This document shows positions 1-8,411 of a stretch of 64,000 nucleotides of DNA, in pieces (the stretch's first letter is position 1; each line of letters starts with the position of its first letter). The stretch is from an uncultured Microscilla sp. Its GTDB lineage: Bacteria; Bacteroidota; Bacteroidia; Cytophagales; Microscillaceae. Both the position numbers and the translations under genes were made by a program. Below the pieces are notes generated by a model. That model worked only from the letters and a program-made list of their open reading frames with translations, was not told the origin of the DNA and searched no databases. The stretch covers positions 53,313 through 117,312 of the forward strand of contig NZ_CANLRP010000006.1 of NCBI RefSeq assembly GCF_947493425.1, read 5' to 3'.

Positions 1-2
1 AA

Positions 3-713
3 TTACCCAAACCATCCTCCTTTGCGCAAAGCGGCATACAACTAAAGCACGAAGTATTTACCCCTACCGATTTGGGCAAGGGACAAGTGTTGCCCAACGA
101 CCGCCCCTATGCAGGGGTGTTGCATATTACATGGTGGCATACCCAACAAGACACGCTCAAGCAGCAAAGCCTGACCAGTGCCATGCATTTGGGTATTATA
201 GGCCCAGCCGCCTTTGCCGAAGGCATGCAAAAAACCATTCATGAGGTAGTGAATAGTGAACAACCCCAAGGTTGGGACAATCAGGTAGCGGCTGACTTGA
301 TTGTGGGCTATAGTCTAAAGTATGAAAAAGCCTTGCTGGGCAATATAAACCATACCCACATAAGCGGATTGGCAAAAGTACAATTAAGCACATTGATTAG
401 CTCAGCCAGTGTAGGGGCACGTGCGCATTGGAACAGCCCCCATTGGGCACAGTTGAGGATACAATTGTATGGCGTGGCTTACCAAAGTTGGGTAGGGTAC
501 AATGCTACCTTGCAAGGTGGGGTGTTCAACACCAATAGCCCACACAAATTGTCAAACAATCAGCTCGAACGTTGGCTTACTTCGCTTACACTAGGAGCAA
601 CCTTAAACTATGGTAAGGCAAGTATAGGCTACGCTTGGCACTATGTCAGCCCTGAGTTTATTCAAGCCCAAAGCCACCGTTGGGGAGCCCTAAAGATAGA
701 GATAAAATTTTGA
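3..713 (+). CDS. Lipid A deacylase LpxR-family outer membrane protein (5' end outside window)
   Basis: The open frame runs in from the left edge, so the N-terminus and signal peptide are not visible; the TTG at 72 is internal, because the same frame upstream reads sensible LpxR-like sequence (a YTPTD-type stretch followed by NDRPYAG). NDRPYAG, the GPAAFAE stretch and PQGWDNQ are hallmarks of the LpxR/DUF2219 family. These are outer membrane beta-barrels that remove the 3'-acyloxyacyl chains of lipid A in characterised members. The alternating hydrophobic pattern and final KIEIKF-type strand fit a barrel. It converges with the methyltransferase gene, 27 bp away. Family assignment is firm; activity on this organism's lipid A is inferred. 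Confidence 0.8.
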   Translation, partial: LPKPSSFAQSGIQLKHEVFTPTDLGKGQVLPNDRPYAGVLHITWWHTQQDTLKQQSLTSAMHLGIIGPAAFAEGMQKTIHEVVNSEQPQGWDNQVAADLIVGYSLKYEKALLGNINHTHISGLAKVQLSTLISSASVGARAHWNSPHWAQLRIQLYGVAYQSWVGYNATLQGGVFNTNSPHKLSNNQLERWLTSLTLGATLNYGKASIGYAWHYVSPEFIQAQSHRWGALKIEIKF

Positions 714-740
714 TGGTTCATTTAAAGCATTTATTAGTTG

Positions 741-1733
741 TTACCCCTTCTTGATCCCCTTTACTGCAGTTACCAAATTATTTCCCTCAAAGTTGATCGT
801 ACCCGCAAAGTCTACCTCGATGCCAAACTCTTCAAACCATTGTCGAACCGTTTCTACTCTTTGGGGCTGGTCGTATTCGGGCGAAAACATATCAAATGTA
901 TCTAGTATTACCCATTCTTTGAGTTGTTCTTTAGTAAGGTCAGGGGGCAAGGTATTTTTAATGTCGCAAATAGGGATAAAACGGTTAGTGAGCTTGCCTA
1001 TGCCTATTCTGTTAAAAAACTGGGACAGGCGAATCATCCAACCTGCGTTTTTTTCAATGCGCCTTAGTAGCTTTTCGTGCGACATGCGCTTGGTCCAGGG
1101 GCGAAAAATATACTTGGCATGAATCTTAGTCCACCAGCCCCTGATTGGGTAAAAATCAACCAATAACTCGCCTCCAGGTTTCACCATTTGGGCAAGGCTT
1201 TGCACCGATTTTTTTACATCGGGGGTATGCTGTAGCACCCCAAAACAAAACACCCGGTCGAAGCTTGCCGGGGCAAAAGGCAACTCGTAGATACTTGCCT
1301 GAAAAAGCTGCAAACGGTCTTGGTGATGCCCATTGTTTTTAAAGTTAGCCTCTACCGCATTCGAGTAGTCTACACTGTACAAGTTCGCATTGGTTTCGTC
1401 GAGCACCACTTGCGAAAAACGTCCGGCACCAGAGCCCACCTCCAACACATTCTCTCCGCTCAGGTCTTGGTTGTCCCATTTGGTTACGGCAAAAAAACGG
1501 GTCTTGCTTTGCGAAGATTGCTCTGAAAAGCGGTCAATCTGCGTTTTGGCAAATTTATTCCATTGAAACCCAAAGTTTTCGGTATAGTTATCGTCTTGCA
1601 CCAAGCGGTAAGCACCTGCTACCTTCTCAAACTCCTTTCCTTTGGCATCTATCAGCTTATCGTTTGCCACCTCTAAAGGCTGTTGATTGTAAGGGTTCAA
1701 AAGTGTGATTTCCTTTGCCATACGCTCGCTCAT
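741..1733 (-). CDS. Class I SAM-dependent methyltransferase
   Basis: A 330-residue protein. The first 50 or so residues look like a small N-terminal domain (LLNPYNQQPL then LIDAKGKEF) of the kind that precedes many cell-surface methyltransferases. The Rossmann methyltransferase follows, with motif I LEVGSGAGRFS near residue 100, an acidic strand end at YSVDYS and motif IV FCFGVLQHTPD. The C-terminal 130 residues, with many basic and aromatic positions, probably bind the acceptor. The start is 10 bp behind the stop of the glycosyltransferase gene, so the two are probably co-transcribed, and the acceptor is likely a glycan or glycolipid. The substrate cannot be read from the sequence. Confidence 0.8.
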   Translation of the reverse strand: MSERMAKEITLLNPYNQQPLEVANDKLIDAKGKEFEKVAGAYRLVQDDNYTENFGFQWNKFAKTQIDRFSEQSSQSKTRFFAVTKWDNQDLSGENVLEVGSGAGRFSQVVLDETNANLYSVDYSNAVEANFKNNGHHQDRLQLFQASIYELPFAPASFDRVFCFGVLQHTPDVKKSVQSLAQMVKPGGELLVDFYPIRGWWTKIHAKYIFRPWTKRMSHEKLLRRIEKNAGWMIRLSQFFNRIGIGKLTNRFIPICDIKNTLPPDLTKEQLKEWVILDTFDMFSPEYDQPQRVETVRQWFEEFGIEVDFAGTINFEGNNLVTAVKGIKKG

Positions 1734-1743
1734 TATCCTTGAT

Positions 1744-2961
1744 TTATTTCACTTGTTCATATACTTTAGCATACAAATTTACTCCCTTTTTCAAACTATA
1801 ATATTCTATGGCTACATTTCTTAAATCTTCTTTTTTTATCCGCTGTATTTCTTTTATTTGTGCAACTGCCTTATCGAGCGATGCCTTGTCAAACTCATTG
1901 ACCAAAGTACCACAAGGGTATTTTTCAAACAACAAATCATGGTCGCCTACGTTGGCATTGGCAATAATAGGAATACCCATTGCCAAAATTTCACCCATTT
2001 TGGTGGCTGATGACGCTTTTTTAGAATAATAGGGCTTGATAAAAAATATAGAAATGTCGCTTTGGGCAAGCAATAAGGGGACTTGCTTTCGCTCAGCTTT
2101 TTGTACACTTATTTGGTGGGCGGGCAACTCCATCCTTTCGGCTTGTTGGTAAATTGCTTCGGCGGGTTCGGTAGTAATAAACATAAACCGGGCAGCAGGC
2201 ATAGCCTTAAGCAAACGCTGGTAAAAAGCCAGCATTTCTTCTAACATATACCAAGTGCCAATAGACCCCAGGTAAGAGAGGGTAATTGGCTTCAGTGGGT
2301 CAGCCATGGTAGGAGGCGGTAAGGTGTTGTAATCAAACAGTTGGGTGTCGACACAGCAAGGAATTACCTCAATTTTGGTTTGTCTAAATCCAGGCCAGTT
2401 CTGAATCTCTTGTTTCGCATTTTCGGTTAAGCTAATGGTATAATCGGCTGCTGCTAAAAACTGCTTTTCTTTTTTCTTAAAATAATTATACACCCAACGA
2501 AACAAAGGGTTGCTCAGGTTCCACAAACCTCCATCTACCCGCTCGTCTGCCCAAAAACCACGCATGTCGAATATAAACTTTGTCCCAAATTTTTTCTTCA
2601 TACCCAGCCCTATCAACGAGGTTACGTAGCTTCGACAATGAATAACGTCAAATTGTTTTTGTTGATGTAATTGGTTGGCTTTCTTACGCAATTGCCTGAT
2701 GTCTTTCAAGGTAGAAAGTACGGGTGGCTTCTTGGTATAGGTGATATACTGCCAGTCTATAGTCGCTTCCGGGTGATTTGCTTGGTGCTCAGTAAGCAAG
2801 TTTTGGATGGTTTGGCACCTCAAGGCAAAATTAGCTTCTTTTTCGGTACTCAGCAAAGTAATCTGATACCCTATTTTGCTCAGCTCCAGTAAGTAAGGTA
2901 ACACTTGTGATTGCCCAAGCGGGTCGGTCATTCCATCATAAGAGAGGTAGAGTATTTTCAT
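1744..2961 (-). CDS. Glycosyltransferase family 4 (group 1) protein
   Basis: A 405-residue GT-B fold glycosyltransferase. The N-terminal half starts with LYLSYDGMTDPLGQSQVLPY, the usual opening of group 1 enzymes whose N-domain binds the acceptor, and contains DVIHCRSY. The C-terminal half has the nucleotide-sugar donor site: ITLSYLGSIGTWY near residue 235, SDISIFFIKPYYSKKASSATKMGE near 310 and the MGIPIIA strand. No signal peptide or membrane segment is visible, so it probably acts at the cytoplasmic face of the membrane in surface polysaccharide or lipid-linked glycan synthesis. It is followed immediately by the methyltransferase gene. Upstream lies repeat block 1 rather than another gene. 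Donor and acceptor are unknown. Confidence 0.85.
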   Translation of the reverse strand: MKILYLSYDGMTDPLGQSQVLPYLLELSKIGYQITLLSTEKEANFALRCQTIQNLLTEHQANHPEATIDWQYITYTKKPPVLSTLKDIRQLRKKANQLHQQKQFDVIHCRSYVTSLIGLGMKKKFGTKFIFDMRGFWADERVDGGLWNLSNPLFRWVYNYFKKKEKQFLAAADYTISLTENAKQEIQNWPGFRQTKIEVIPCCVDTQLFDYNTLPPPTMADPLKPITLSYLGSIGTWYMLEEMLAFYQRLLKAMPAARFMFITTEPAEAIYQQAERMELPAHQISVQKAERKQVPLLLAQSDISIFFIKPYYSKKASSATKMGEILAMGIPIIANANVGDHDLLFEKYPCGTLVNEFDKASLDKAVAQIKEIQRIKKEDLRNVAIEYYSLKKGVNLYAKVYEQVK

Positions 2962-2974
2962 GTATTAATTGTTT

Positions 2975-3790
2975 GAGTTATGTGTAGGGCCTTTAGCTTT
3001 TTTTAACTGTTTGTAGTGAGCTTTTAGCCTTTGTTTGACTGTTTGTATTGAGCCTTTAGCCTTTAGCTTTTAGCTTTTTTTGAGCTATGATTAGCCTTTA
3101 GCTTTTAGCCTTTTTTTGAACTCCGATTAGCCTTTAGCTTTTGTTTGGCTGTTTGTAGGTTTTTTTGAGCTACGTGGAGCCTTTAGCTGTTAGCTTTTAG
3201 CCTTTTTTTGAGCTCCGATTAGCCTTTAGTTTTTGTTTGGCTGTTTGTAGGTTTTTTTGAGCTACGTGGAGCCTTTAGCCGTTAGCTTTTAGCCTTTTTT
3301 GAGCTATGCTTAGAAACTATCATATTTGCGAAAGCAAGAAAAAGCTAACCCCCGACGAAGAACTAAAAAGCTAAAAGCTAACCCCAACGAAGAACTAAAA
3401 AGCTAAAAGCTAACCCCTGGCGAAGAACAGAAAGGCTAAAGGCTAATAGCTAAACTCCGCGAAAGCAAGAAAAAGCTAACCCCCGACGAAGAACAAAAAA
3501 GCTAAAAGCTAACCCCAGTGAAGAACAGAAAGGCTAAAGGCTAAAAGCTCACTCCGCGAAAGCAAGAAAAAGCTAACCCCCAACGAAGAACAAAAAGGCT
3601 AAAAGCTCACCCCTGGCGAAGAACAGAAAGGCTAAAGGCTAAAAGCTCACTCCGCGAAAGCAAGAAAAAGCTAACCCCCAACGAAGAACTAAAAAGCTAA
3701 AAGCTCACCCCAGTGAAGAACAGAAAGGCTAAAGGCTAATAGCTAAACTCCGCGAAAGCAAGAAAAAGCTAACCCCCAGCGAAGAACAAA
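2975..3790. repeat. Intergenic composite repeat, block 1 (T-rich half, hinge, A-rich half)
   Basis: About 815 bp without a gene. From 2975 to about 3300 the plus strand is T-rich, built of AGCCTTTAGC and TTTTTTTGAGCTACG phrases. At 3301-3340 comes a hinge (TCATATTTGCGAAAGCAAG type), and from there to 3790 the strand is A-rich, made of GCTAAAAGCTAACCCC and GAAGAAC phrases. The A-rich half has a higher-order period of about 97 bp: the phrase CTCCGCGAAAGCAAG recurs near 3454, 3551, 3650 and 3747, each period holding about three 32-bp units. The two halves are reverse-complementary in their 7-base GCTAAAA motif, so either strand could fold into a very long imperfect hairpin. The block ends right at the asnB stop codon. 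Confidence 0.85.
3299..3328 (+). promoter_or_regulatory. Promoter-like hinge of repeat block 1
   Basis: TTG at 3299-3301, a 19-base spacer and CATATTTG at 3321-3328 match the Bacteroidota sigma-A consensus (TTG, about 19 bases, TANNTTTG) with one mismatch. Transcription would run rightwards through the 32-bp units and into the 3' end of asnB in antisense. Activity is inferred. Confidence 0.4.
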
Positions 3791-3791
3791 G

Positions 3792-5639
3792 CTAGTCTAT
3801 ATAATGCGCATACCACATCTGAAACACGATTAACGCCCAGATTCTTTTATAATGATAATTTTTACCTTTTCTAAAGAGTTTTACAAAGCGCTGCACTACA
3901 TGAGGGTCAAACAAGTCTTGTTGCTTAAGCAAAGCAGGGTTTAAATACTTATCAATCAAATAAGCCAAGTCTGTTTTGAGCCAATCGCCCACCGGAGCTG
4001 GAAACCCCCACTTTTGACGATAAATCAGCTCTTTAGGCAAATACTTTTCTAAGGTTTTCTTCATCAAAAACTTTTGTTCGCCCGCTTGTACTTTCATATT
4101 CAAGGGCAAATTCATCGCAAACTCTACCAAATGGTGGTCTAAATAAGGTACCCTCACCTCCAGTGCCGATGCCATAGAAGCAATGTCCATTTTATAAAGC
4201 AAGTTGTAAGGCAAATAGTGCATGAGGTCAAACAAGGATATTTTTTCGAAAGGGTGAATGTCCAACTGATTGATCTGCTGCCAGTCCTTCCAGGTGCTTT
4301 GGTGTTGGTAGGGGGTATTGAGCAGCCACGAAACCTCTTGCTCCGAAAACATGTATTGTTCTTGCGACCATACGTGTAGCCATATTCGCTCAAAATCGTT
4401 GTAATTAAAAACCCGTGCCGCCCGCTGTTTGCGTTGATCCATCCAGCTCAACACCTTACTGGTAAGCTTGCGGGCTGGGTAACCTCCATACTTCGATATT
4501 TTCTGGATGCGCTCGTACCAATAGTAATAACCATAGCCCATGAATAATTCGTCGGCACCATCGCCACTGAGGGCTACCGTTACCTCGTTGCGGGCTTTTT
4601 GGCAAACCAACAGGCTGGGAATGCACGAATTGGCCGCAAAAGGTTCATCGTAGTGGCTCACCAGCTTTTCTACAATACCTATAGACTCTTTGGCAGATAC
4701 CCGCTCAAGGGTGTGTTGGGTTTGTAAGTGTGTGGCTACTTTTTGGGCATACGCCGATTCGTCGAAGCTTGCTACGTCGAAGCCTATAGTAAAGGTTTTG
4801 ATGCTTTGCGATGAGAGTTGTTGAAACTTGGCACTAATGAGCGACGAGTCGGTGCCTCCACTCAAGAAAGCTCCCATAGGCACATCGCTTATAGAGCGGT
4901 AGGCTATAGAGCGGGTGAGTTGTTCGTCGAATGCCTCGGTATAATGGCTTAAGTCGTAGGCGGGAGAAGGGTTCCATTTATCGAGCAAGTTGTAGTAGCA
5001 TGTCTTCTCTAGTTTTTTAGGGCTTATTTTCAGGTAGTGCCCTTTTTCGAGTTTATGAATATGCTTAAAGATAGACTGATGGTCGGGCACATATTCCATA
5101 AACAGGTAATCTTGCAAAGCTTCTTTGTTGATCGTTCGATCGATACCCAACGCAAGCAAGGCTTTGGTTTCGGAGGCAAAAGCAAAGTTTTCACCATCCC
5201 AGTAATAAAACAAAGGTTTAATACCCATCCGGTCGCGGTATATCCATAGCGAATGTGTTTTGTGGTCATAAATAGCCAAGGCAAACATGCCGTTGAGCTC
5301 ATGCACAAAGTTTTCGCCCTGTTGGGCAAATAGCTCTAAAATCACCTCCGAGTCGGAACTGGTTTTTAGCGAAAGCTGGTATTTTTTGGCAATTTCCTGA
5401 AAATTATAGACTTCTCCATTAAACACCATCGTGTAACGCTGATCGTGGCTGTGCATGGGTTGGTTGGCTGCATCAGATAAGTCAATAATTTTGAGCCTGC
5501 GGTGCCCCAAACCACAGCGTTGACCAAAGAAAAAACCGTCTGCATCAGGCCCCCGATGTTTCAAAGCCTGTGTCATGCTCTTTAGTTGGTCTTGCGACCA
5601 TTTCCGCGAAAGCGTGTAAAAACCTGTGATACCACACAT
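3792..5639 (-). CDS. asnB: Asparagine synthase (glutamine-hydrolysing)
   Basis: A 615-residue enzyme that makes an amide from a carboxylate using glutamine and ATP. The N-terminal Ntn glutaminase domain begins MCGITGF, giving the catalytic Cys2 after Met removal, with RRLKIID near 48 and NGEVYN at 74-79. The synthetase domain has an intact PP-loop SGGTDS at 260-265 and SGDGADE at 358-364, so both sites look functional. Paralogues of this type in glycan clusters sometimes amidate sugars (WbpS-like), and the neighbouring glycosyltransferase and methyltransferase leave that possible. The gene is bracketed on both sides by repeat blocks in the same orientation and is followed upstream by a degenerate relative. 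Confidence 0.9.
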   Translation of the reverse strand: MCGITGFYTLSRKWSQDQLKSMTQALKHRGPDADGFFFGQRCGLGHRRLKIIDLSDAANQPMHSHDQRYTMVFNGEVYNFQEIAKKYQLSLKTSSDSEVILELFAQQGENFVHELNGMFALAIYDHKTHSLWIYRDRMGIKPLFYYWDGENFAFASETKALLALGIDRTINKEALQDYLFMEYVPDHQSIFKHIHKLEKGHYLKISPKKLEKTCYYNLLDKWNPSPAYDLSHYTEAFDEQLTRSIAYRSISDVPMGAFLSGGTDSSLISAKFQQLSSQSIKTFTIGFDVASFDESAYAQKVATHLQTQHTLERVSAKESIGIVEKLVSHYDEPFAANSCIPSLLVCQKARNEVTVALSGDGADELFMGYGYYYWYERIQKISKYGGYPARKLTSKVLSWMDQRKQRAARVFNYNDFERIWLHVWSQEQYMFSEQEVSWLLNTPYQHQSTWKDWQQINQLDIHPFEKISLFDLMHYLPYNLLYKMDIASMASALEVRVPYLDHHLVEFAMNLPLNMKVQAGEQKFLMKKTLEKYLPKELIYRQKWGFPAPVGDWLKTDLAYLIDKYLNPALLKQQDLFDPHVVQRFVKLFRKGKNYHYKRIWALIVFQMWYAHYID

Positions 5640-5654
5640 ACAGTTAAGTTTTTT

Positions 5655-6180
5655 TGTTAGTAGTTTTTTTTGGGTTACGTGGAGCCTTTAGCCTTTTTTT
5701 GAGCTACGATTAGCCGTTAGCCGTTAGCCTTTGTTTGGCTGTTTGTAGGTTTTTTGGGCTACGTGGAGCCTTTAGCCTTTAGCCTTTTTTTGAGCTACGA
5801 TTAGCCGTTAGCTTTTGTTTGGCGATACTTAGTAACTGTCATATTTGCGAAAGCAAGAAAAAACTAAAAGCTACCCTCCAGCGAAGAACAGAAAGGCTAA
5901 AGGCTCACTTCTGCGAACAACTGCAAGGCTAAAGGCTCACCCCGCGACAGCAAGAAAAAGCTAAAAGCTCACCCCGACGAAGAACAAAAAAGCTAAAGGC
6001 TAAACCCAGCGAAGAACAGAAAAGCTAAAGGCTAAACCCAGCGAAGAACAGAAAAGCTAAAAGCTAAACCCAGCGAAGAACAAAAAGGCTAAAGGCTAAA
6101 CCCAGCGAAGAACAAAAAAGCTAAAAGCTAAACCCAGCGAAGAACAAAAAAGCTAAAAGCTAACCCCAGCGAAGAACTAA
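5655..6180. repeat. Intergenic composite repeat, block 2
   Basis: Same architecture and orientation as block 1. The T-rich half is at 5655-5820 and the hinge at 5821-5860. The A-rich half runs to 6180 with clean 32-bp tandem units between about 6005 and 6170: each is CCCAGCGAAGAAC followed by a poly-A stretch and two copies of GCTAAA(A/G). The last unit stops a few bases before the stop codon of the AsnB-like gene. Together with block 1 it makes direct repeats flanking asnB. Confidence 0.85.
5818..5847 (+). promoter_or_regulatory. Promoter-like hinge of repeat block 2
   Basis: TTTG at 5818-5821, an 18-base spacer and CATATTTG at 5840-5847 give a near-consensus Bacteroidota promoter reading rightwards through the 32-bp units, antisense to the end of the AsnB-like gene. 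It is the same hinge as in the other three blocks. Confidence 0.4.
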
Positions 6181-6184
6181 AAGT

Positions 6185-8047
6185 CTACTCCACCTCCATT
6201 CCTTGTGCAATAGCGTTACTCAAAAACACATGCAGTATTGTGAGTGCCCATAAGCGATTATACAAGTATCTGTGTCCTTTTTTAAACTGTTCTTTGAGCT
6301 GTTGTACTATTTCAAACTCTACTACACCACATTCTTTTACTATCTTTTCGTTGAGGTAATCATCCAGTTCTTGCTCCATCCATTGTGCCAATATAGGCAT
6401 TTGCTCTAGTTTTTGTTTTGCCCATAGTTTTTCGGGAACAAATTTTTGCAACAATTGTTTTACCAAATACTTAGGTTGAGCTCCCCGGTATTTGAGTTGG
6501 GGGTTTAGGTTGATGGCAAACTCTATGATGCGAAAGTCGAGCAAAGGGGTGCGGGCTTCTACCATATTTGACATGAGCGCCTGGTCGAGCAAAAACAATG
6601 AGTTGCCTGGCAGGTCATAGTTAATATCAAACAGGGCTTGTTGTTCGAGCGGTGTAAGTGATGCATCGTCTATCACAGGGTAAGGCGATATGGGGGCATA
6701 GGACGACAACAACGAGGGCAGCTCTCTTTTTGAGAAGAGCAGGTGCTCTTGCGAGTATATGTGGCTTAGTAGGTCGTCTTTGTGTGAGTAGTTGAGCAAG
6801 GCACTGGCTTTGCGTGCTTTGGTCGATTTATTTATTTTGAGTAAATAAGCATAAGGCTTTCTGATGGTTTTTACCCAGCTACTATCCAGCCTTTGTGCCC
6901 AATGGTGGGTGCCATTGCCAAAAAACAACGCATCGGCTCCTTGTGCTGTCATCATTATCTCGGCTACTTCTTTGCTCTTTTGCCCCAGCAATGTGTAGGT
7001 AAATTGGTTGAAATCAGCCACAGGTTCCTGGAACTTTTCGGGTAATGAGTTTACAAAACTACGGATGTCGTCAAAGGACACCAAAATCTCTTCATGGTTG
7101 GTTTTCAGGTGTTCGGCTACTTTTACAGCGTTTCTGGGTTCATTATTTTTGGTTTTTGGGTAAGCCACCGAAAGCGTAGGAAAGTCATTGCCTTTTTGCT
7201 TTGCCAGCAATGCCGTAAGCAGACACGATTCGGGGTGGTGGTCTAACCAAGTGCCATACGTCGCGTTGGTGGGGGTACGTTGCTCTAACGATTCCAACAG
7301 TATTTTTTCAAAGTGCTTGAGTGCGTTGGCTTCTGTATTGAGGTAAGGCAAACGATTGCGTAACTTAGGCTCGTAAATTTTTTCGGCTACAGTCCAATAT
7401 TTTTTTACAATCAGGTTTTTGTCTTGTATCCTGAGCCAACTCCCTGGTTCCAGCTTAAAAATATGTTTGTAAAGGGTATGAGGTGCTGGTATATAGCCCA
7501 AATGCAGGAACTCTGCCACTGCTTTTTTGTTCAACCTACGCTTGATTTGGGGTAGCTGTAGCAAGGCGTGCAGTTCAGACGCAAACGCAAAGTTTTCTTC
7601 GTCCCAATAATAGTACAAAGGTTTGATACCCACCCGGTCTCTAAACAACGATAGTACTTTTTCTTTTCGATCGTAAGTAGCCGCAGCAAACATGCCGTTG
7701 ATTTGGTAGATCGAACGGATGTTTTTCTCTACAAAATTCTCCAAAATGATTTCAATATCCGAGGTAGTGTTGAACTGTTCGTTTGAAAACCCTCTGGCTA
7801 TTTCGTGGTGGTTGTATGCCTGCCCATCCATCACCATTACAAAACGCCCGTTGTGCGAATGCATAGGTTGTTGGGCTTCGGGCGACTTGTCTACAAAACT
7901 AAGTCTTTGATGAATCAGCCCCAGTCCTTCCTCATAATAATGATGACTACTTTGAGCGCCTCTTTTTTGAAGGGGGTCAGCCATTTGCTGAAGGTCGGTT
8001 TCTGAAAAAAATGTGTTGGGTGAAAAAAAGCCAGCAATACCAGACAT
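6185..8047 (-). CDS. AsnB-like protein with degenerate active sites (probable pseudoenzyme)
   Basis: A 620-residue full-length relative of the neighbouring asparagine synthase, alignable from end to end (shared FRDRVGIKPLYYYWDEENFAFASE region, similar C-terminus). Residue 2 is Ser, not the nucleophilic Cys (MSGIAGF), and the NGEVYN oxyanion segment reads DGQAYN. The ATP PP-loop SGGxDS is replaced by YGTWLDHHPES around 264-274, and SGDGADE reads TAQGADA near 367. Neither glutaminase nor synthetase chemistry is therefore expected in the known way. The frame is intact over 1.86 kb with no stops, which argues for selection rather than decay. It may bind AsnB or a substrate, or have another role. 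It probably arose by duplication of the neighbour. Confidence 0.8.
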   Translation of the reverse strand: MSGIAGFFSPNTFFSETDLQQMADPLQKRGAQSSHHYYEEGLGLIHQRLSFVDKSPEAQQPMHSHNGRFVMVMDGQAYNHHEIARGFSNEQFNTTSDIEIILENFVEKNIRSIYQINGMFAAATYDRKEKVLSLFRDRVGIKPLYYYWDEENFAFASELHALLQLPQIKRRLNKKAVAEFLHLGYIPAPHTLYKHIFKLEPGSWLRIQDKNLIVKKYWTVAEKIYEPKLRNRLPYLNTEANALKHFEKILLESLEQRTPTNATYGTWLDHHPESCLLTALLAKQKGNDFPTLSVAYPKTKNNEPRNAVKVAEHLKTNHEEILVSFDDIRSFVNSLPEKFQEPVADFNQFTYTLLGQKSKEVAEIMMTAQGADALFFGNGTHHWAQRLDSSWVKTIRKPYAYLLKINKSTKARKASALLNYSHKDDLLSHIYSQEHLLFSKRELPSLLSSYAPISPYPVIDDASLTPLEQQALFDINYDLPGNSLFLLDQALMSNMVEARTPLLDFRIIEFAINLNPQLKYRGAQPKYLVKQLLQKFVPEKLWAKQKLEQMPILAQWMEQELDDYLNEKIVKECGVVEFEIVQQLKEQFKKGHRYLYNRLWALTILHVFLSNAIAQGMEVE

Positions 8048-8411
8048 AAGTTTATAGAGATACTTCTTTGTTTAATTTTTAATTGTGTTCGTCTTACTTA
8101 GGCAATGGTTTTTGAATATCGCCCAAGAAGACTTTATTGACTGTGTGACAAAATGTGCCATTTGTCAAAGATAGGGGAATATCAAATGAATAATGAAGCT
8201 ATGATTTTTTTTTGTTAGAATAACATATAAAAAATATTTTTTTGCTGATGGTTGTTTGTGAGTAATGCTCAAGCATTTCTAATTTGGTACGTAAGATAGC
8301 GTTAAATACAACTAAAAAATGAGCATAATTAGCCTATTATGAGTGAGTTACCCCTACTCATAGCATCAATACCCAAAGACTTACCATAACCTACCCACAA
8401 ACATAGCTTCT
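8048..8411. other. Gene-free A+T-rich intergenic stretch
   Basis: Upstream of the AsnB-like gene, 364 bp of A+T-rich DNA that must carry its promoter. No clear TANNTTTG box with proper spacing was found, and no coding frame or hairpin stands out. Confidence 0.5.

Noticed and set aside
6185..8047. AsnB-like gene as a pseudogene
   Set aside because: The frame is intact over its full length; only catalytic positions are changed, so pseudoenzyme is the better description.
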